A stretch of 64,000 bases of DNA from Terebella lapidaria (GCA_949152475.1 OX424561.1:29382481-29446480); one strand, 5' to 3'. Shown: positions 13,401 through 23,194, counted from the stretch's first letter. Notes: generated by a model not told the origin, from the sequence alone. Translations and numbers: made by a program.

Positions 13401-15686
13401 AAAATGTACTTGCTATAGATATAGATACATGTAATTTGTTGCTTAGTGAAGTACAATATTGACATATGTACAATATTTCAGGGGAGGCTGATGTGCTACA
13501 AAACTTCGACATCTCAGTTGGTCGAGCAAGAATACCGGTAGCTGGTTGTCGGTGTACTTCGGGTGAACTAAACAAGTCCAAACACTTCAGGCTAGTCAGG
13601 AATGGGGAGTCGATATACGAAGGTAATAATTACAAAGGCGTGCATGGCTCAACAGCTTACTGCATATCTCGGTGTCAATGTGAATGCTATAAATGTGAAT
13701 TTATAGTCAAATTTACATACATGTAAATGTAAATTTATAAAATAAGTTTAATAACTCCTTTCAGTGAGTAAACTTCCTAACTTTTTATCAGAATTTGATT
13801 ATGTCTGAAAGAATTTATTCCCTGAATGAAAAGACTGCATATTTTTGTTCCAAATAATTGTAAACGAATTTTTAGGTTACCGGACCTTTGGTCCGATAAC
13901 CTATTGGCATGGCGTTGCGTCCGTCGTCCGTCCGTCCGTCCGTCCGGCCGGCGTTAACATTTTTATCTTTAAAGTTAACGATCGAATCTTTCTGAAATTT
14001 TGCACAAAAATGCCTTAAAATATTTTGAGAAGGAGGTATTTTTTTGTTTTTTGATTTTCGCATTTTTTTCAAAATGGCGGCCGTTTTTGTCGAAAAACGC
14101 TCAATTTTGGACTTTGACGGCCGTTTTCTCAAAAACTGTCTGATCAGTTTTGAGTTTTTGGTTTCAAAAGATTCCCCTCATATACCTCTGTGATATGTAT
14201 AAGTTTGGTTGCCCTAAATCTGCCGGTTTCCGTGTGGCGGCCATTTTGAATTTTTGGCGGGTCGGCGAAAAAAAATTTTTTCGCCCCAAATCGCATTACT
14301 ATCCATTTTGGGCCATTTCTAGGGCAAAAAATTTTTTTCACCCTTTGAAAAAAATTTTGGACTTGGAAAATTTTCGGCACTTTTTCCCTTCATAATGGGA
14401 GCTGTCCGGACTGTACTCATAGAACGCTTGAAGATAGAGCTTAGAAATTGGCACTTTCAAATGGGAAGTCATATATGGCGACTTGTGTGGTGACCTTGAA
14501 TTTGACCTTGGATGACCTTGAAAGGTCAAAACAGCCATTTTTGGGTCGAAAAACGCTCAAATTTGCACCTGGTCTGTATTTTCTCAAAAACTCTCTGATC
14601 AGTTTTGAGATTTTTGCTTAAAAAAATTCCTCTTATATACCTCTGTGACGTGTATAAGTTTTGTTGCCCTTGAATCGCCGATCTCAGTGTGGCGGCCATT
14701 TTGAATTTTTGACGAGTCCGCGAAAAAAAATTTTTTCGCCCCAAATAACATTACTATCCATTTTGGGCCATTTCTAGGCAAAAAAAAATTTTCATCCTTT
14801 GAAAAAAATTTTGGACTTGGAAAATTTTCGGCACTTTTTTCCTTCATAATGGGAGCTGTCAGGACTGTACTCATAGAATGCTTGAAGATAGAGCTTAGAA
14901 ATTGGCACTTTCAAATGGGAAGTCATATATGGCGACTTGTGTGGTGACCTTGAATTTGACCTTGGATGACCTTGGAAGGTCAAAACAGCCATTTTGGGGT
15001 CAAAAAATGCCCAGATTTGCCTTTGTAGATGAAATGCTTGCAGATAGAGCTCATGTTTGCATTATGAAAATATAGGAAGACATATATGGCACAACTAATG
15101 ATGGCCTTGAACTTGACGTCAGATGACCTTGAGTGCCAAATGTCTGACTTGGAATGTGTAAATTGACCTGAGCGGCCTAAACGATTCCACCCAACATATA
15201 GAATATCAAATGCCGCACACATACATGTAATGGTTACATCGAAGTTCATACGGATGACCTTGATTGGTAAATCCCAAGGTCATATGTTTACACTGCGAAC
15301 CTTGATTGGTAAATCTCAAGGTCTGTTACCTGCCAATGCTGCCATGGCCAAACCAAAATTGTCCGGTAACCTATCTTAGCCTTTGGGCTGATTTTTTAAG
15401 ACCCCTGAAATGTCAAATTTATTTCATGGACAACTACATATAAGTGCTTAGAACTTGAATTTCAAAAATATACACTAATGTTATCTGCCATTTCACCCTC
15501 GATTCCCAAGCAGGTTCCGTGTCGTCGCTGCATCACTTCAAGGACGAGGTATCTGTGATCAAGGAGAACCAAGACTGTGGGGTCATGTTCCAAGACCCGA
15601 GCATCACGCCGCAGCCGGGCGACCAAGTCGTCTGCTACGACGTCACCAAAGTCAAACAGTTCATCGACTGGGACTTAGAATTCTGA
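1421..15686 (+). CDS. MTIF2: Mitochondrial translation initiation factor IF-2, 16 coding exons
   Basis: GTPase that places fMet-tRNA on the mitochondrial small ribosomal subunit. Coding exons: 1421-1642, 1815-1926, 2150-2212, 2362-2473, 2751-2911, 3289-3465, 10183-10232, 10415-10504, 10755-10879, 11713-11791, 11998-12123, 12308-12539, 12730-12867, 13115-13279, 13482-13622, 15514-15686. All introns are GT-AG and phases join without a break to give 721 residues (human MTIF2, from memory, about 727). The N-terminus is Arg-rich with few acidic residues, as expected for a mitochondrial leader. A conserved [17 protein letters not shown] segment comes before the G domain. G1 is GHVDHGKT (189-196), G3 DTPGH (236-240), G4 NKID (290-293) and G5 SALK (326-329). 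A charged linker helix (exon 12) and the C-terminal domains with GDVDGSV follow. Intron 6 carries a DIRS element, intron 9 a LINE and intron 15 a TIR element. The start at 1421 is the first in-frame ATG after the acceptor at 1390. Confidence 0.96.
3708..3899. repeat. Left terminal repeat of the DIRS element
   Basis: 3731-3899 is the inverted complement of 9878-10046. The outer 23 bases (3708-3730) have no counterpart in the right repeat but do recur, inverted, in the internal complementary region. Unequal outer ends are a known DIRS1 trait. Confidence 0.9.
4311..6410 (+). CDS. gag: DIRS Gag-like protein region
   Basis: An open region of about 700 residues following the left terminal repeat. 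The N-terminus carries CxxC pairs of zinc-binding type (CPKC, CFDC, CDLC). A long Ser/Pro/Arg-rich, low-complexity middle and a more ordered segment around residues 480-640 follow, and the C-terminus is strongly basic and Gly/Lys-rich, suited to nucleic-acid binding. Position and composition match the first reading frame of DIRS elements, the proposed capsid-like protein. The call rests on order and composition, because Gag sequence is poorly conserved. Confidence 0.75.
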   Translation: MTSQSSLGTGAMDERPCPKCLVNTLRGGEKHSLCFDCLDHGPVSMEDLRCDLCRFWRPSSFVQATAKYSEASLARRDALRLAEASAPQVRQSPMEVETPPVTAQIASGVSQPLGLTQDMVNAAVQSFFAQSLSSLQGPLLPGLSSLLGQGVPAGSSAAPSSQGELAPPAGKKSKSSKKKVSVLAKAKAAKEPHSTFVVPQSGPIEVEGSVVSSPGPSKKRKRASSKRRGAETTSIFDVAQASSDLSVGDDQASGFDRRSILDGSFGSSVSRFEGGEFPLFGGEALDRSCDRESSLGDRAPGPRSGHDRAGGAGVVPQGHSSPVYADVSRRTGAIAEQAFTRPSFDVPLGSSRSSIGPVRSNDRGGRVEADQESSSSEDETSDQAGGSNFRWALESVARRMDLPIDAPGPSRGTGRFASAPVRRPIRLPVAPALVKSFDKINKGVTAKKDVARTESTFPTSRVRPESIDTYRTVESEGGHQTSVPVEDPNLHLLSRKQGTVWSAYVKKARLSHWQTLSHQLMGQLSLTDHLTTLVQEFVDEADLEEGSRANIHAALGVLAGVVHAAERDSAHLGAQLDLTMRDADLRLLDVSATDVAELRGRPLFSGYTYANLSRSDISVMREHLRDEAMAKALLGKSAGSGTGKKTKGQKPAQPQAPHAPASTQPPFRGAQPPPPQGDGKRGGKGGGRFKGKGKASGKK
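6411..8517 (+). CDS. DIRS reverse transcriptase, RNase H and Dam-like methyltransferase region
   Basis: The reverse transcriptase shows [16 protein letters not shown], the [14 protein letters not shown] block and the catalytic YIDD. RNase H follows, with FTDAS, a conserved Glu in [14 protein letters not shown] and the [14 protein letters not shown] end. After it comes a segment reading IDLFAT, then N-K-LP-Y and a YAYPP motif. This matches the phage Dam-like adenine methyltransferase domain known in DIRS elements, with YAYPP standing where NPPY would be. The region overlaps the recombinase region in another frame, which is usual for the family. Much of the overlap with Gag upstream is simply open frame. 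Confidence 0.88.
8330..9415 (+). pseudogene. DIRS tyrosine recombinase region
   Basis: The core resembles DIRS YR proteins: a SAM-like N-terminal part with [12 protein letters not shown] and [10 protein letters not shown], then the catalytic-domain segment with [13 protein letters not shown] holding the first catalytic Arg, and [12 protein letters not shown]. Sequence matching the C-terminal catalytic part is present in the 3' portion. About one break is visible overall, so this copy is treated as a fossil. The tyrosine recombinase, rather than an integrase, explains the lack of a target duplication. Confidence 0.8.
9713..9815. repeat. DIRS internal complementary region
   Basis: About 103 bp. 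Read on the minus strand it is the outer end of the right terminal repeat (through GGCAAATTTACAATTAAAATT) followed directly by the outer end of the left terminal repeat (GTTTATTTTATACATCACC). It therefore stores the left-right junction of the element, the template used in DIRS replication to complete the ends. Confidence 0.9.
9878..10094. repeat. Right terminal repeat of the DIRS element
   Basis: 9878-10046 mirrors 3731-3899 with about one mismatch. The outer 48 bases (10047-10094) are specific to the right end and recur, inverted, in the internal complementary region. The palindromic GCGCGCGCATATGCGCG-like core suggests extensive secondary structure. Confidence 0.9.
10106..10144. repeat. 39-bp hairpin, first copy
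   Basis: ACCTCTATAATAAAC at the left pairs imperfectly with TCGTAATAGAGGT at the right. A sister hairpin sits at 12915-12958 in intron 13 with the same CCTCTATAATAAACA arm, so this looks like a very short foldback family. It starts 12 bases right of the DIRS end. Confidence 0.45.
11055..11705 (-). mobile_element. 5'-truncated LINE, 3' end, in MTIF2 intron 9
   Basis: On the minus strand a frame from about 11690 to 11349 encodes the C-terminal part of a LINE reverse transcriptase protein: [20 protein letters not shown], then [13 protein letters not shown], the usual terminal Cys/His knuckle. It is followed by a 3'UTR with four copies of a 34-bp repeat (11180-11329) and a terminal AATAC/ATTCG microsatellite at 11055-11092. 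The 5' end is truncated, as is usual for LINE insertions. Its 5' edge lies within about 10 bases of MTIF2 exon 10. Confidence 0.8.
11180..11329. repeat. 34-bp minisatellite inside the LINE 3' region
   Basis: About four direct copies of a unit containing AAACACAGGCAAGACATG and CAATAAAACC. Copies differ by one or two bases and the last has an expanded A tract. Confidence 0.85.
12915..12958. repeat. 44-bp hairpin, second copy
   Basis: CCTCTATAATAAACAC pairs with GTGTTTGTTATAGAGG across a short AT loop, in intron 13 of MTIF2. It is related to 10106-10144. Confidence 0.5.
13873..15373. mobile_element. GTCCG/TGACCTTGA TIR element in MTIF2 intron 15
   Basis: The ends are 13-bp inverted repeats, TAGGTTACCGGAC at 13873-13885 and GTCCGGTAACCTA at 15361-15373. 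The head carries a GTCCG tandem tract (13920-13946). The body contains repeated TTTTTTTCAAAATGG-like and CATTTTGG-like words, and many TGACCTTGA words near the tail. No coding capacity was found, so it is non-autonomous. Relatives lie at 24990-26660. The intron would be about 390 bp without it. Confidence 0.7.
14088..14995. repeat. 454-bp internal tandem duplication
   Basis: Unit 1 is about 14088-14541 and unit 2 about 14542-14995, offset by 454 bp. The last 200 bases of each unit are nearly identical. The first parts have diverged more, so the pair may have been partly homogenised by gene conversion. Confidence 0.8.
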
Positions 15687-15799
15687 TCTCGGCTTTTGAG
15701 GAATTTTTTTTTAAAAGTTGAATGATATTAGGAAATTGTGTTTATAATGCTGATAATATTTGGATGTATGTTTTTGTTTTGTGCTGTCGGTGATCGAGG

Positions 15800-15805
15800 A
15801 ATAAA
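15800..15805 (+). promoter_or_regulatory. Polyadenylation signal of MTIF2
   Basis: AATAAA lies 114 bases after the MTIF2 stop codon and is followed by a GT-rich and T-rich stretch. It is the first canonical signal after the stop, so a short 3'UTR is likely. Confidence 0.7.
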
Positions 15806-16560
15806 AGTGTGCTGCAAATGTTATTTGATTTCTTTGAAAATTTCACTGCAAGATTTAGGAGTAGTAGACTAGATTTCCAATGTCACAGGCCTTATCAAGA
15901 TAGTGTGGATCAACTCCTGAACATATTATGTCCACCAATATTTTGGCCAAAACTGTTGGAAGATCGAGCTTAGGTTTGTGATATCAGCATCTTTTGATGA
16001 CCTTGACCGTGGAGGAGATCATGTGGCCGAACCTAACCTCGGTTGGCCGTCAGTGTTCCAAAACTCTTGTTATTGTCTACCTCAATATGTGAAATGGGCT
16101 GTGCAGATAAAACTGTCTCAAAATAGAGCTCAGAAATATGTATAATGAGCATACAAGTAGTTATATATAGTTTATCTCCTGATAACTTGGAACTCATCAT
16201 CAGATGACCAGAAGTGCACAAATGCTCAGGTTTTAGACGCTGTAAATTGTGTTCATGAGCATTGAAGAAAGGAAGCTAGGATCTGTGCTATGACCTAATG
16301 ACCATACAGGAAGTCGCGTGTGGTACTTCCTTCGATGAACTTGAGAGAACCAGAAAGCATAAGACTGGTGTATTCATGCATGAACTCAACCTTTGCTGAC
16401 CTTGTGTGCTCTAACTCGAGGTTGAGACTACATCAAATTGTGCATAATGATTATTGTGAGAATTTAGTCAGGTGTGATGCATCTTTTGGTGACCTTGAAC
16501 TTGGTATCGAAATCATCAGCGCTCGTGGCCCAAGGTCATGACTCCATCAAGACTTCGTAA
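15806..16560. other. Intergenic, related to the TGACCTTGA repeat family
   Basis: No gene is seen. The stretch carries loosely repeated modules of about 100 bp with words such as TGACCTTGA, GATAGAGCT-like and AGGAAGTC, resembling the tail of the element at 13873-15373 and the segment at 26150-26640. It is probably decayed copies of the same repeat family. Confidence 0.4.
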
Positions 16561-17143
16561 ATTGCCCAACGGAGGTCATCTTGTGTGCTCAAACAAATTA
16601 TTTGCCTATTGGCGGTCATCTTGTGTGCTCAAACAGAAATTATTTGTCCATTGGCGGTCATCTTGTTCGCTCCAAAAAAATATTTGCCCATTGGCGGTCA
16701 TATTGTGTGCTCAAACAAAAATCATTTGCCCATTGGCGGTCATCACGTGTGCTCAAACAAAAATTAATATTTGCCCATTAGTGGTCATCTTGTGTGCTCA
16801 AACAGAAATTATTTGTCCAATGGCGGTCCTCTTGTATGCTCAAAAAAATTATTTGCCCATTGGTGGTCAGCTTGTGTGCTCAAACAAAAATTATTCGCCT
16901 ATTGCCAGTCATCTTGTGTGCTCAAACAGAAATTATTTGTCTATTGGCGGTCATCTTGTTTGCTCAAAACAAAATTATTTGCCCATTGGCGATCATCATG
17001 TGTGCTCAAACAAAGATTATCTCCCCACTGGCGGTCATCACATGTGCTCAAACAAAAATTATTTGCCCATTGGTGGTCAACTTGTGTGCTCAAACAAAAA
17101 TTATTCGCCCATTGGCGGTCATCTTGTGTGCTCAAACAAAAAC
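16561..17143. repeat. 42-bp minisatellite array 1
   Basis: About 14 units of a 42-bp consensus beginning GCCCATTGGCGGTCATCTTG and continuing with a TGTGCTCAAACAAAAATTAT-type tail. Because 42 is divisible by three and the unit lacks stops in several frames, three plus-strand frames and one minus-strand frame stay open. They give 14-residue peptide repeats such as CPLAVILCAQTKII and FAHWRSSCVLKQKL. This is read as a by-product of periodicity, not a gene. Confidence 0.95.
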
Positions 17144-18270
17144 TAGGGCTACATCTTTAAGCTTTATTAGGCCATTCACAGTGTAACACATGGACACGGG
17201 TCCCAAAAAGGAGTCCTATGTATTTGATTGTTTGGAGGCCTTGAGCTCATGTGACCTTGAATGTTCAAACTCAGGTTCTGGTTCACTGAGTCTGAACATT
17301 CATGTGTAAATCAGCAATTGGGAACCAAACTCTTCGCGGCAGCTCAAGTTTATGCCTACAGCTCACAATGCTTGAAACTGCATGTAGAGCGTAGATGTAC
17401 TTATACTAAAGTTCATCCATCAGTGAAACACGCTTTTTGGCCGTAGTTTTGTTTTGGATAATCGGATCAACTTGAAATTTGTGTGTCTCAATTGGGTATC
17501 ACGCCGTAATTCTTCATCAAATTTCAGAATTCTATCTCAGAAATTGAAAAAGTTGGCAATCTAACCCAATGTTAAACAATTTCAGTCCGTAAAGGGATGA
17601 AGTAAATTTCAACAAATTCAGGGCTTTTATCGGGTTTATGCCCATACAGAATGAACCTATTTCTATGATTTGGAGTCGGAAGGCATAGTCGGTGTATATT
17701 AGATTTAATATGTTTATTTTAAAGCAATATATAACTCGTCCATCGAATAATAATTGTTGTTTTTCGTACAGACTGAAATTCCATGTTGGGGCTGCAATTT
17801 AACATTCGGTTAGATTGCCAACTTTTTTAATTTTTGAGATAGAATTCTGAAATTTTTTGAAAAATTAAGGCATGATAGCCAATTAAGACACACAAAATTT
17901 CAAGTTGATCCGATAATTCAAAACAAAACTACGGCCAAAAGTGTGTTTCACGGATGGATGAACATAACATTAGTATATCGAATTTTTATGCATTTTAAGT
18001 GACCTTGAAGTGGGCATCGCGTGACCTATATATTCAAACTCAAGATGCCCGCTATACGAAGTTGCCCTTGGAGGCACTGGTGACTTAATTCATTAAATTC
18101 AATCTTTCCGCGATTCTGAGCTATTCTGAGTGTTCGATATCAATGCCTGCAATTAAATGGACAAAATTGGGGGAAAATCAATGGGATACATGGAGAAGGC
18201 TGCATGTAGTTGTTCGGGTGTGAAAAACTTGGATTATAGAACCGTATCATCAGCATTGGTAACTCGTGGA
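17144..18270. repeat. Spacer copy 1 with embedded foldback
   Basis: About 1.13 kb of unique-looking sequence between arrays 1 and 2, repeated at 18925-20051 with about three visible differences and at 21839-22972 in a more diverged form. It begins CTAGGGCTACATC and contains the foldback 17405-17979 and two TGACCTTGAA words. Confidence 0.9.
17405..17979. repeat. 575-bp foldback element, copy 1
   Basis: The left arm (17405-17596) and right arm (17766-17979) are inverted complements of about 195 bp with a loop near 170 bp. Shared words include CTACGGCCAAAA against TTTTGGCCGTAG and ATTCTATCTCA against TGAGATAGAAT. There is no coding capacity. Confidence 0.85.
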
Positions 18271-18924
18271 GCGGTCATCTTGTTCGCTCAAAAAAAATAT
18301 TTGCCCATTGGCGGTCATGTGTGCTCAAACAAAAATCATTTGCCCATTGGCGGTCATCACGTGTGCTCAAACAAAAATTAATATTTGCCCATTGGTGGTC
18401 ATCTTGTGTGCTCAAACAGAAATTATTTGTCCATTGGCGGTCCTCTTGTTTGCTCAAAAAAATTTTTGCCCATTGGTGGTCAGCTTGTGTGCTCAAACAA
18501 AAATTATTCGCCTATTGCCAGTCATCTTGTGTGCTCAAACAGAAATTATTTGTCCATTGGCGGTCATCTTGTTTGCTCAAAACAAAATTATTTGCCCATT
18601 GGCGATCATCACGTGTGCTCAAACAAAAATTACCTCCCCATTGGCGGTCATCACATGTGCTCAAACAAAAATTATTTGCCCATTTGTGGTCAACTTGTGT
18701 GCTCAAACAAAAATTATTCGCCCATTGGCGGTCATCTTGTTTGCTCAAAACAAAATTATTTGCCCATTGGCGATCATCATGTGTGCTCAAACAAAGATTA
18801 TCTCCCCACTGGCGGTCATCACATGTGCTCAAACAAAAATTATTTGCCCATTGGTGGTCAACTTGTGTGCTCAAACAAAAATTATTCGCCCATTGGCGGT
18901 CATCTTGTGTGCTCAAACAAAAAC
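18271..18924. repeat. 42-bp minisatellite array 2
   Basis: About 15-16 units of the same 42-bp repeat. It is about 165 bp longer than array 3, which is otherwise the same sequence, consistent with loss or gain of four units after duplication. Confidence 0.95.
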
Positions 18925-20051
18925 TAGGGCTACATCTTTAAGCTTTATTAGGCCATTCACAGTGTAACACATGGACACGGGTCCCAAAAAGGAGTCCTAT
19001 GTATTTGATTGTTTGGAGGCCTTGAGCTCATGTGACCTTGAATGTTCAAACTCAGGTTCTGGTTCACTGAGTCTGAACATTCATGTGTAAATCAGCAATT
19101 GGGAACCAAACTCTTCGCGGCAGCTCAAGTTTATGCCTACAGCTCACAATGCTTGAAACTGCATGTAGAGCGTAGATGTACTTATACTAAAGTTCATCCA
19201 TCAGTGAAACACGCTTTTTGGCCGTAGTTTTGTTTTGGATAATCGGATCAACTTGAAATTTGTGTGTCTCAATTGGGTATCACGCCGTAATTCTTCATCA
19301 AATTTCAGAATTCTATCTCAGAAATTGAAAAAGTTGGCAATCTAACCCAATGTTAAACAATTTCAGTCCGTAAAGGGATGAAGTAAATTTCAACAAATTC
19401 AGGGCTTTTATCGGGTTTATGCCCATACAGAATGAACCTATTTCTATGATTTGGAGTCGGAAGGCATAGTCGGTGTATATTAGATTTAATATGTTTATTT
19501 TAAAGCAATATATAACTCGTACATCGAATAATAATTGTTGTTTTTCGTACAGACTGAAATTCCATGTTGGGGCTGCAATTTAACATTCGGTTAGATTGCC
19601 AACTTTTTTAATTTTTGAGATAGAATTCTGAAATTTTGTGAAAAATTAAGGCATGATAGCCAATTAAGACACACAAAATTTCAAGTTGATCCGATAATTC
19701 AAAACAAAACTACGGCCAAAAGTGTGTTTCACGGATGGATGAACATAACATTAGTATATCGAATTTTTATGCATTTTAAGTGACCTTGAAGTGGGCATCG
19801 CGTGACCTATATATTCAAACTCAAGATGCCCGCTATACGAAGTTGCCCTTGGAGGCACTGGTGACTTAATTCATTAAATTCAATCTTTCCGCGATTCTGA
19901 GCTATTCTGAGTGTTCGATATCAATGCCTGCAATTAAATGGACAAAATTGGGGGAAAATCAATGGGATACATGGAGAAGGCTGCATGTAGTTGTTCGGGT
20001 GTGAAAAACTTGGATTATAGAACCGTATCATCAGCATTGGTAACTCGTGGG
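18925..20051. repeat. Spacer copy 2, near-identical to copy 1
   Basis: Offset by 1781 bp from copy 1. Reading along both copies shows only about three substitutions in about 1.13 kb, so the duplication is very recent, has been converted, or is an assembly duplication. It contains the second foldback at 19186-19760. Confidence 0.92.
19186..19760. repeat. 575-bp foldback element, copy 2
   Basis: The same inverted arms as 17405-17979, carried along in the duplicated spacer. Confidence 0.85.
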
Positions 20052-20537
20052 GCGGTCATCTTGTTCGCTCAAAAAAAATATTTGCCCATTGGCGGTCATG
20101 TGTGCTCAAACAAAAATCATTTGCCCATTGGCGGTCATCACGTGTGCTCAAACAAAAATTAATATTTGCCCATTGGTGGTCATCTTGTGTGCTCAAACAG
20201 AAATTATTTGTCCATTGGCGGTCCTCTTGTTTGCTCAAAAAAATTTTTGCCCATTGGTGGTCAGCTTGTGTGCTCAAACAAAAATTATTCGCCTATTGCC
20301 AGTCATCTTGTGTGCTCAAACAGAAATTATTTGTCCATTGGCGGTCATCTTGTTTGCTCAAAACAAAATTATTTGCCCATTGGCGATCATCACGTGTGCT
20401 CAAACAAAAATTACCTCCCCATTGGCGGTCATCACATGTGCTCAAACAAAAATTATTTGCCCATTTGTGGTCAACTTGTGTGCTCAAACAAAAATTATTC
20501 GCCCATTGGCGGTCATCTTGTGTGCTCAAACAAAAAC
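20052..20537. repeat. 42-bp minisatellite array 3
   Basis: About 11-12 units. The order of variant units follows array 2 except for a missing block of about four units. Confidence 0.95.
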
Positions 20538-20560
20538 TAGGGCTACATCATTAAGCTTTT

Positions 20561-21838
20561 GGGGCCGGTCATTATTTATCGGGTGGGGGGGTTGGATGGA
20601 TTTTTCGAGAAATGAGTTTTCAAAGTTTGACCCCCTACCGATATTGAAAAACAATGTATGACCCCCCCCCCCCCCCCCCCCCACCAAGATCAAAAATAAA
20701 AGTGTGACCCCCCCAATCCCCAAGTACATATACATGACCATTTTAAGGAGCCAGTATGATATCTAAATGCTGTTTTTACATTTCATTCACATTTCTATTA
20801 AAACATGTGTGACTTTTGTCGCAATTTTTTTTTACTATACATAAGTGGATATTATGAATTTGTGCCATTACAACTGATTTAGTTATTATTTGTGGGCATA
20901 TTATATCGGTATGGTAATGACAGCCTCCGAGTGAACTCGGAAAAATTATAACTCTTCCACATATCATTGATGAATCAGGCCATCCTGGACTGGTACTTTC
21001 CCGACCTTGAATCAAATCTGTGTTGGCTCCATGATGGGTTCATAATGTTCCGTGATGATCCGCGATTGTTTAGCAATGTCCTGGCCACCAAGAAAGTCAG
21101 GTAAATCAAATTCACTATATCGTCATCCGGGACGATTCAGGACTATTTTGCAATCCTTGATGGAAAGGTCCATGCTGTGTTCATGGCGGTCCAGGACAGT
21201 CCTGAGCTCATCGAGGATTATCCTCAGTGGTCGGGGTTCCTGTGTTGGCAACGTGTTGAATGGAAAATCGGTCTGTAATTTTGACATGCTGGTTCGGGGT
21301 CATTGGATGTTATGAGATGTTGGTCAGCATGGTATGGGCCGGGTAATCCATTGTTAGTCTGTGACAGTGCCCTGCATGTTGATCATCCTGACTGGCACCG
21401 TATTCAGCTGCAGTGCTGCTGTGTTCTACTAAGGTCCATAGTTGATCCGTGGTGACAATGTTTCAGTCTGTGGGTAATGAGCGGTTGTCGATTCACGACA
21501 TCTCCTCATTTTGGGTGTTCCTGGATGGTCCTTTCTAGGATCAAATTTTGACGGAACTATAGTTTCACTGATAATGTGACAAAAGGATGGTTTCCAAATG
21601 CTGTATACTCCAGTGAACCATCAGTCCAGGTTGATTGGATTGTTTTCACCCAATTCACTATTTCAATATAAAATTTTCCTCAAATTAACTGAAATTCGAA
21701 CTCCGACCCCCCCAGTTCCATTGAAAATAAAAGTATGACCCCCCCCCCCAATAATGTTGAAAATGAAAGTGTGACCCCCCCCCCCCCCCCCCAGTTTTTA
21801 CCCCCCCCCCCCCCACCTGATAAATAATGACCAGCCCC
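20561..21838. mobile_element. TIR element with poly-C subterminal tracts
   Basis: The ends are 31-bp inverted repeats with two mismatches, starting GGGGCCGGTCATTATTTATC at 20561 and ending GATAAATAATGACCAGCCCC at 21838. Directly repeated subterminal words (AAAATAAAAGTGTGACCCCC-like) each lead into long C tracts at both ends. The 1.28-kb interior has no convincing protein. It separates array 3 from spacer copy 3, where the other copies are contiguous, so it inserted there. A clear target duplication was not found. Confidence 0.75.
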
Positions 21839-22972
21839 TCATTAGGCCATTCACAGTGTAACACATGGACACGTGTCCCAAAAAGGAGTCCTATGTATTT
21901 GATTGTTTGGAGGCCTTGAGCTCATGTGACCTTGAATGTTCAAACTCAGGTTCTGGTTCACTGAGTCTGAACATTCATGTGTAAATCAGCAATTGGGAAC
22001 CAAACTCTTCGCGGCAGCTCAAGTTTATGCCTACAGCTACAATGCTTGAAGCTGCATGTAGAGCGTAGATGTACTTATACTAAAGTTCATCCATCAGTGA
22101 AACACGCTTTTTGGCCGTAGTTTAATTTTGGATAATCGGATCAACTGGAAATTTTGTGCGTCTCAATTGGGTATCATGCCGTAATTCTTCACCAAATTTC
22201 AGAATTCTATCTCATAAATTGAAAAAGTTGGCAATGTTAAATTCTATCTCATAAATTGAAAAGAACCCAATGTTAAATTTCAGTTCGTAAAGAGATGAAG
22301 TAAATTTCAACAAATTCAGGGCTTTTATCATGTTTATGCCCATACAGAATGAACCTATTGCTATGATTTGGAGGCGGAAGGTATGGTCGGTGTATATTAG
22401 AATTAATATGTTTATTCTAAAGCAATATATAACTCGTACATCGAATAATAATTGTTTTTCGTGCAGACTGAAATTCCATGTTCGGGCTGCAATTTAACAT
22501 TGGGTTAGATTGCCAACTTTTTCAATTTTTGAGATAGAATTCTGAAATTTGGTGAAAAATTAAGGCATGATAGCCAATTAAGACACACAAAATTTTAAGT
22601 TGATCCGATAAATCAAAACAAAACTACGGCCAAAAGCGTGTTTCAGTGATGGATGAACATAACTTTAGTATATCGAATGTTGTGCATTTTTAAGTGACCT
22701 TGAAGTGGGCATCACGTGACCTATATATTCAAACTCAAGAGTCGCTATGCGATGTTGCCCTTGGAGGCCGGGTTATCACTGGTGACCTAATTTATTAAAT
22801 TCAATCTTTCGGCGATTCTGAGCTATTCTGAGTGTTCGATATCAATGCCTGCAATTAAATGGACAAAATTGGGGGAAAATCAATGGGATACATGGAGAAG
22901 GCTGCATGTAGTTGTTCTGGTGTGAAAAACTTGGATTATAGAACCGTATCATCAGCATTCAGAACTCGTGGA
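21839..22972. repeat. Spacer copy 3, diverged
   Basis: Homologous to 17144-18260 but with scattered substitutions and small indels, including a local duplication near 22229-22266. It is older than the copy 1/copy 2 pair. No array follows it. Confidence 0.9.
22078..22672. repeat. Foldback element, copy 3
   Basis: The same inverted-arm structure as 17405-17979, with more divergence between arms. Confidence 0.8.
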
Positions 22973-23194
22973 GTGATGAAACTCGAGCTTACATGTATGC
23001 CTCAAGATTGTAAATGGGTCCTCTAAAATATCACAAATTCACATCCACATCTCTGATTGATCACGAAACACGTCCGTCGATGAAGGAACCTGAAGGGCTA
23101 ACGTTTTCATTTTCATTTGAAGCTATTAGACTTTAATCAGGAGCGTTTAGGAAACATAAACGGAGCCAGGGGGATGGTCGAAGTGTGGGGTTGT

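Noticed and set aside
16538-18967. Open frames of up to about 233 codons over the 42-bp arrays
   Set aside because: Several frames on both strands are open at once because the unit is stop-free and divisible by three. There is no start context, domain or splice structure to favour one.
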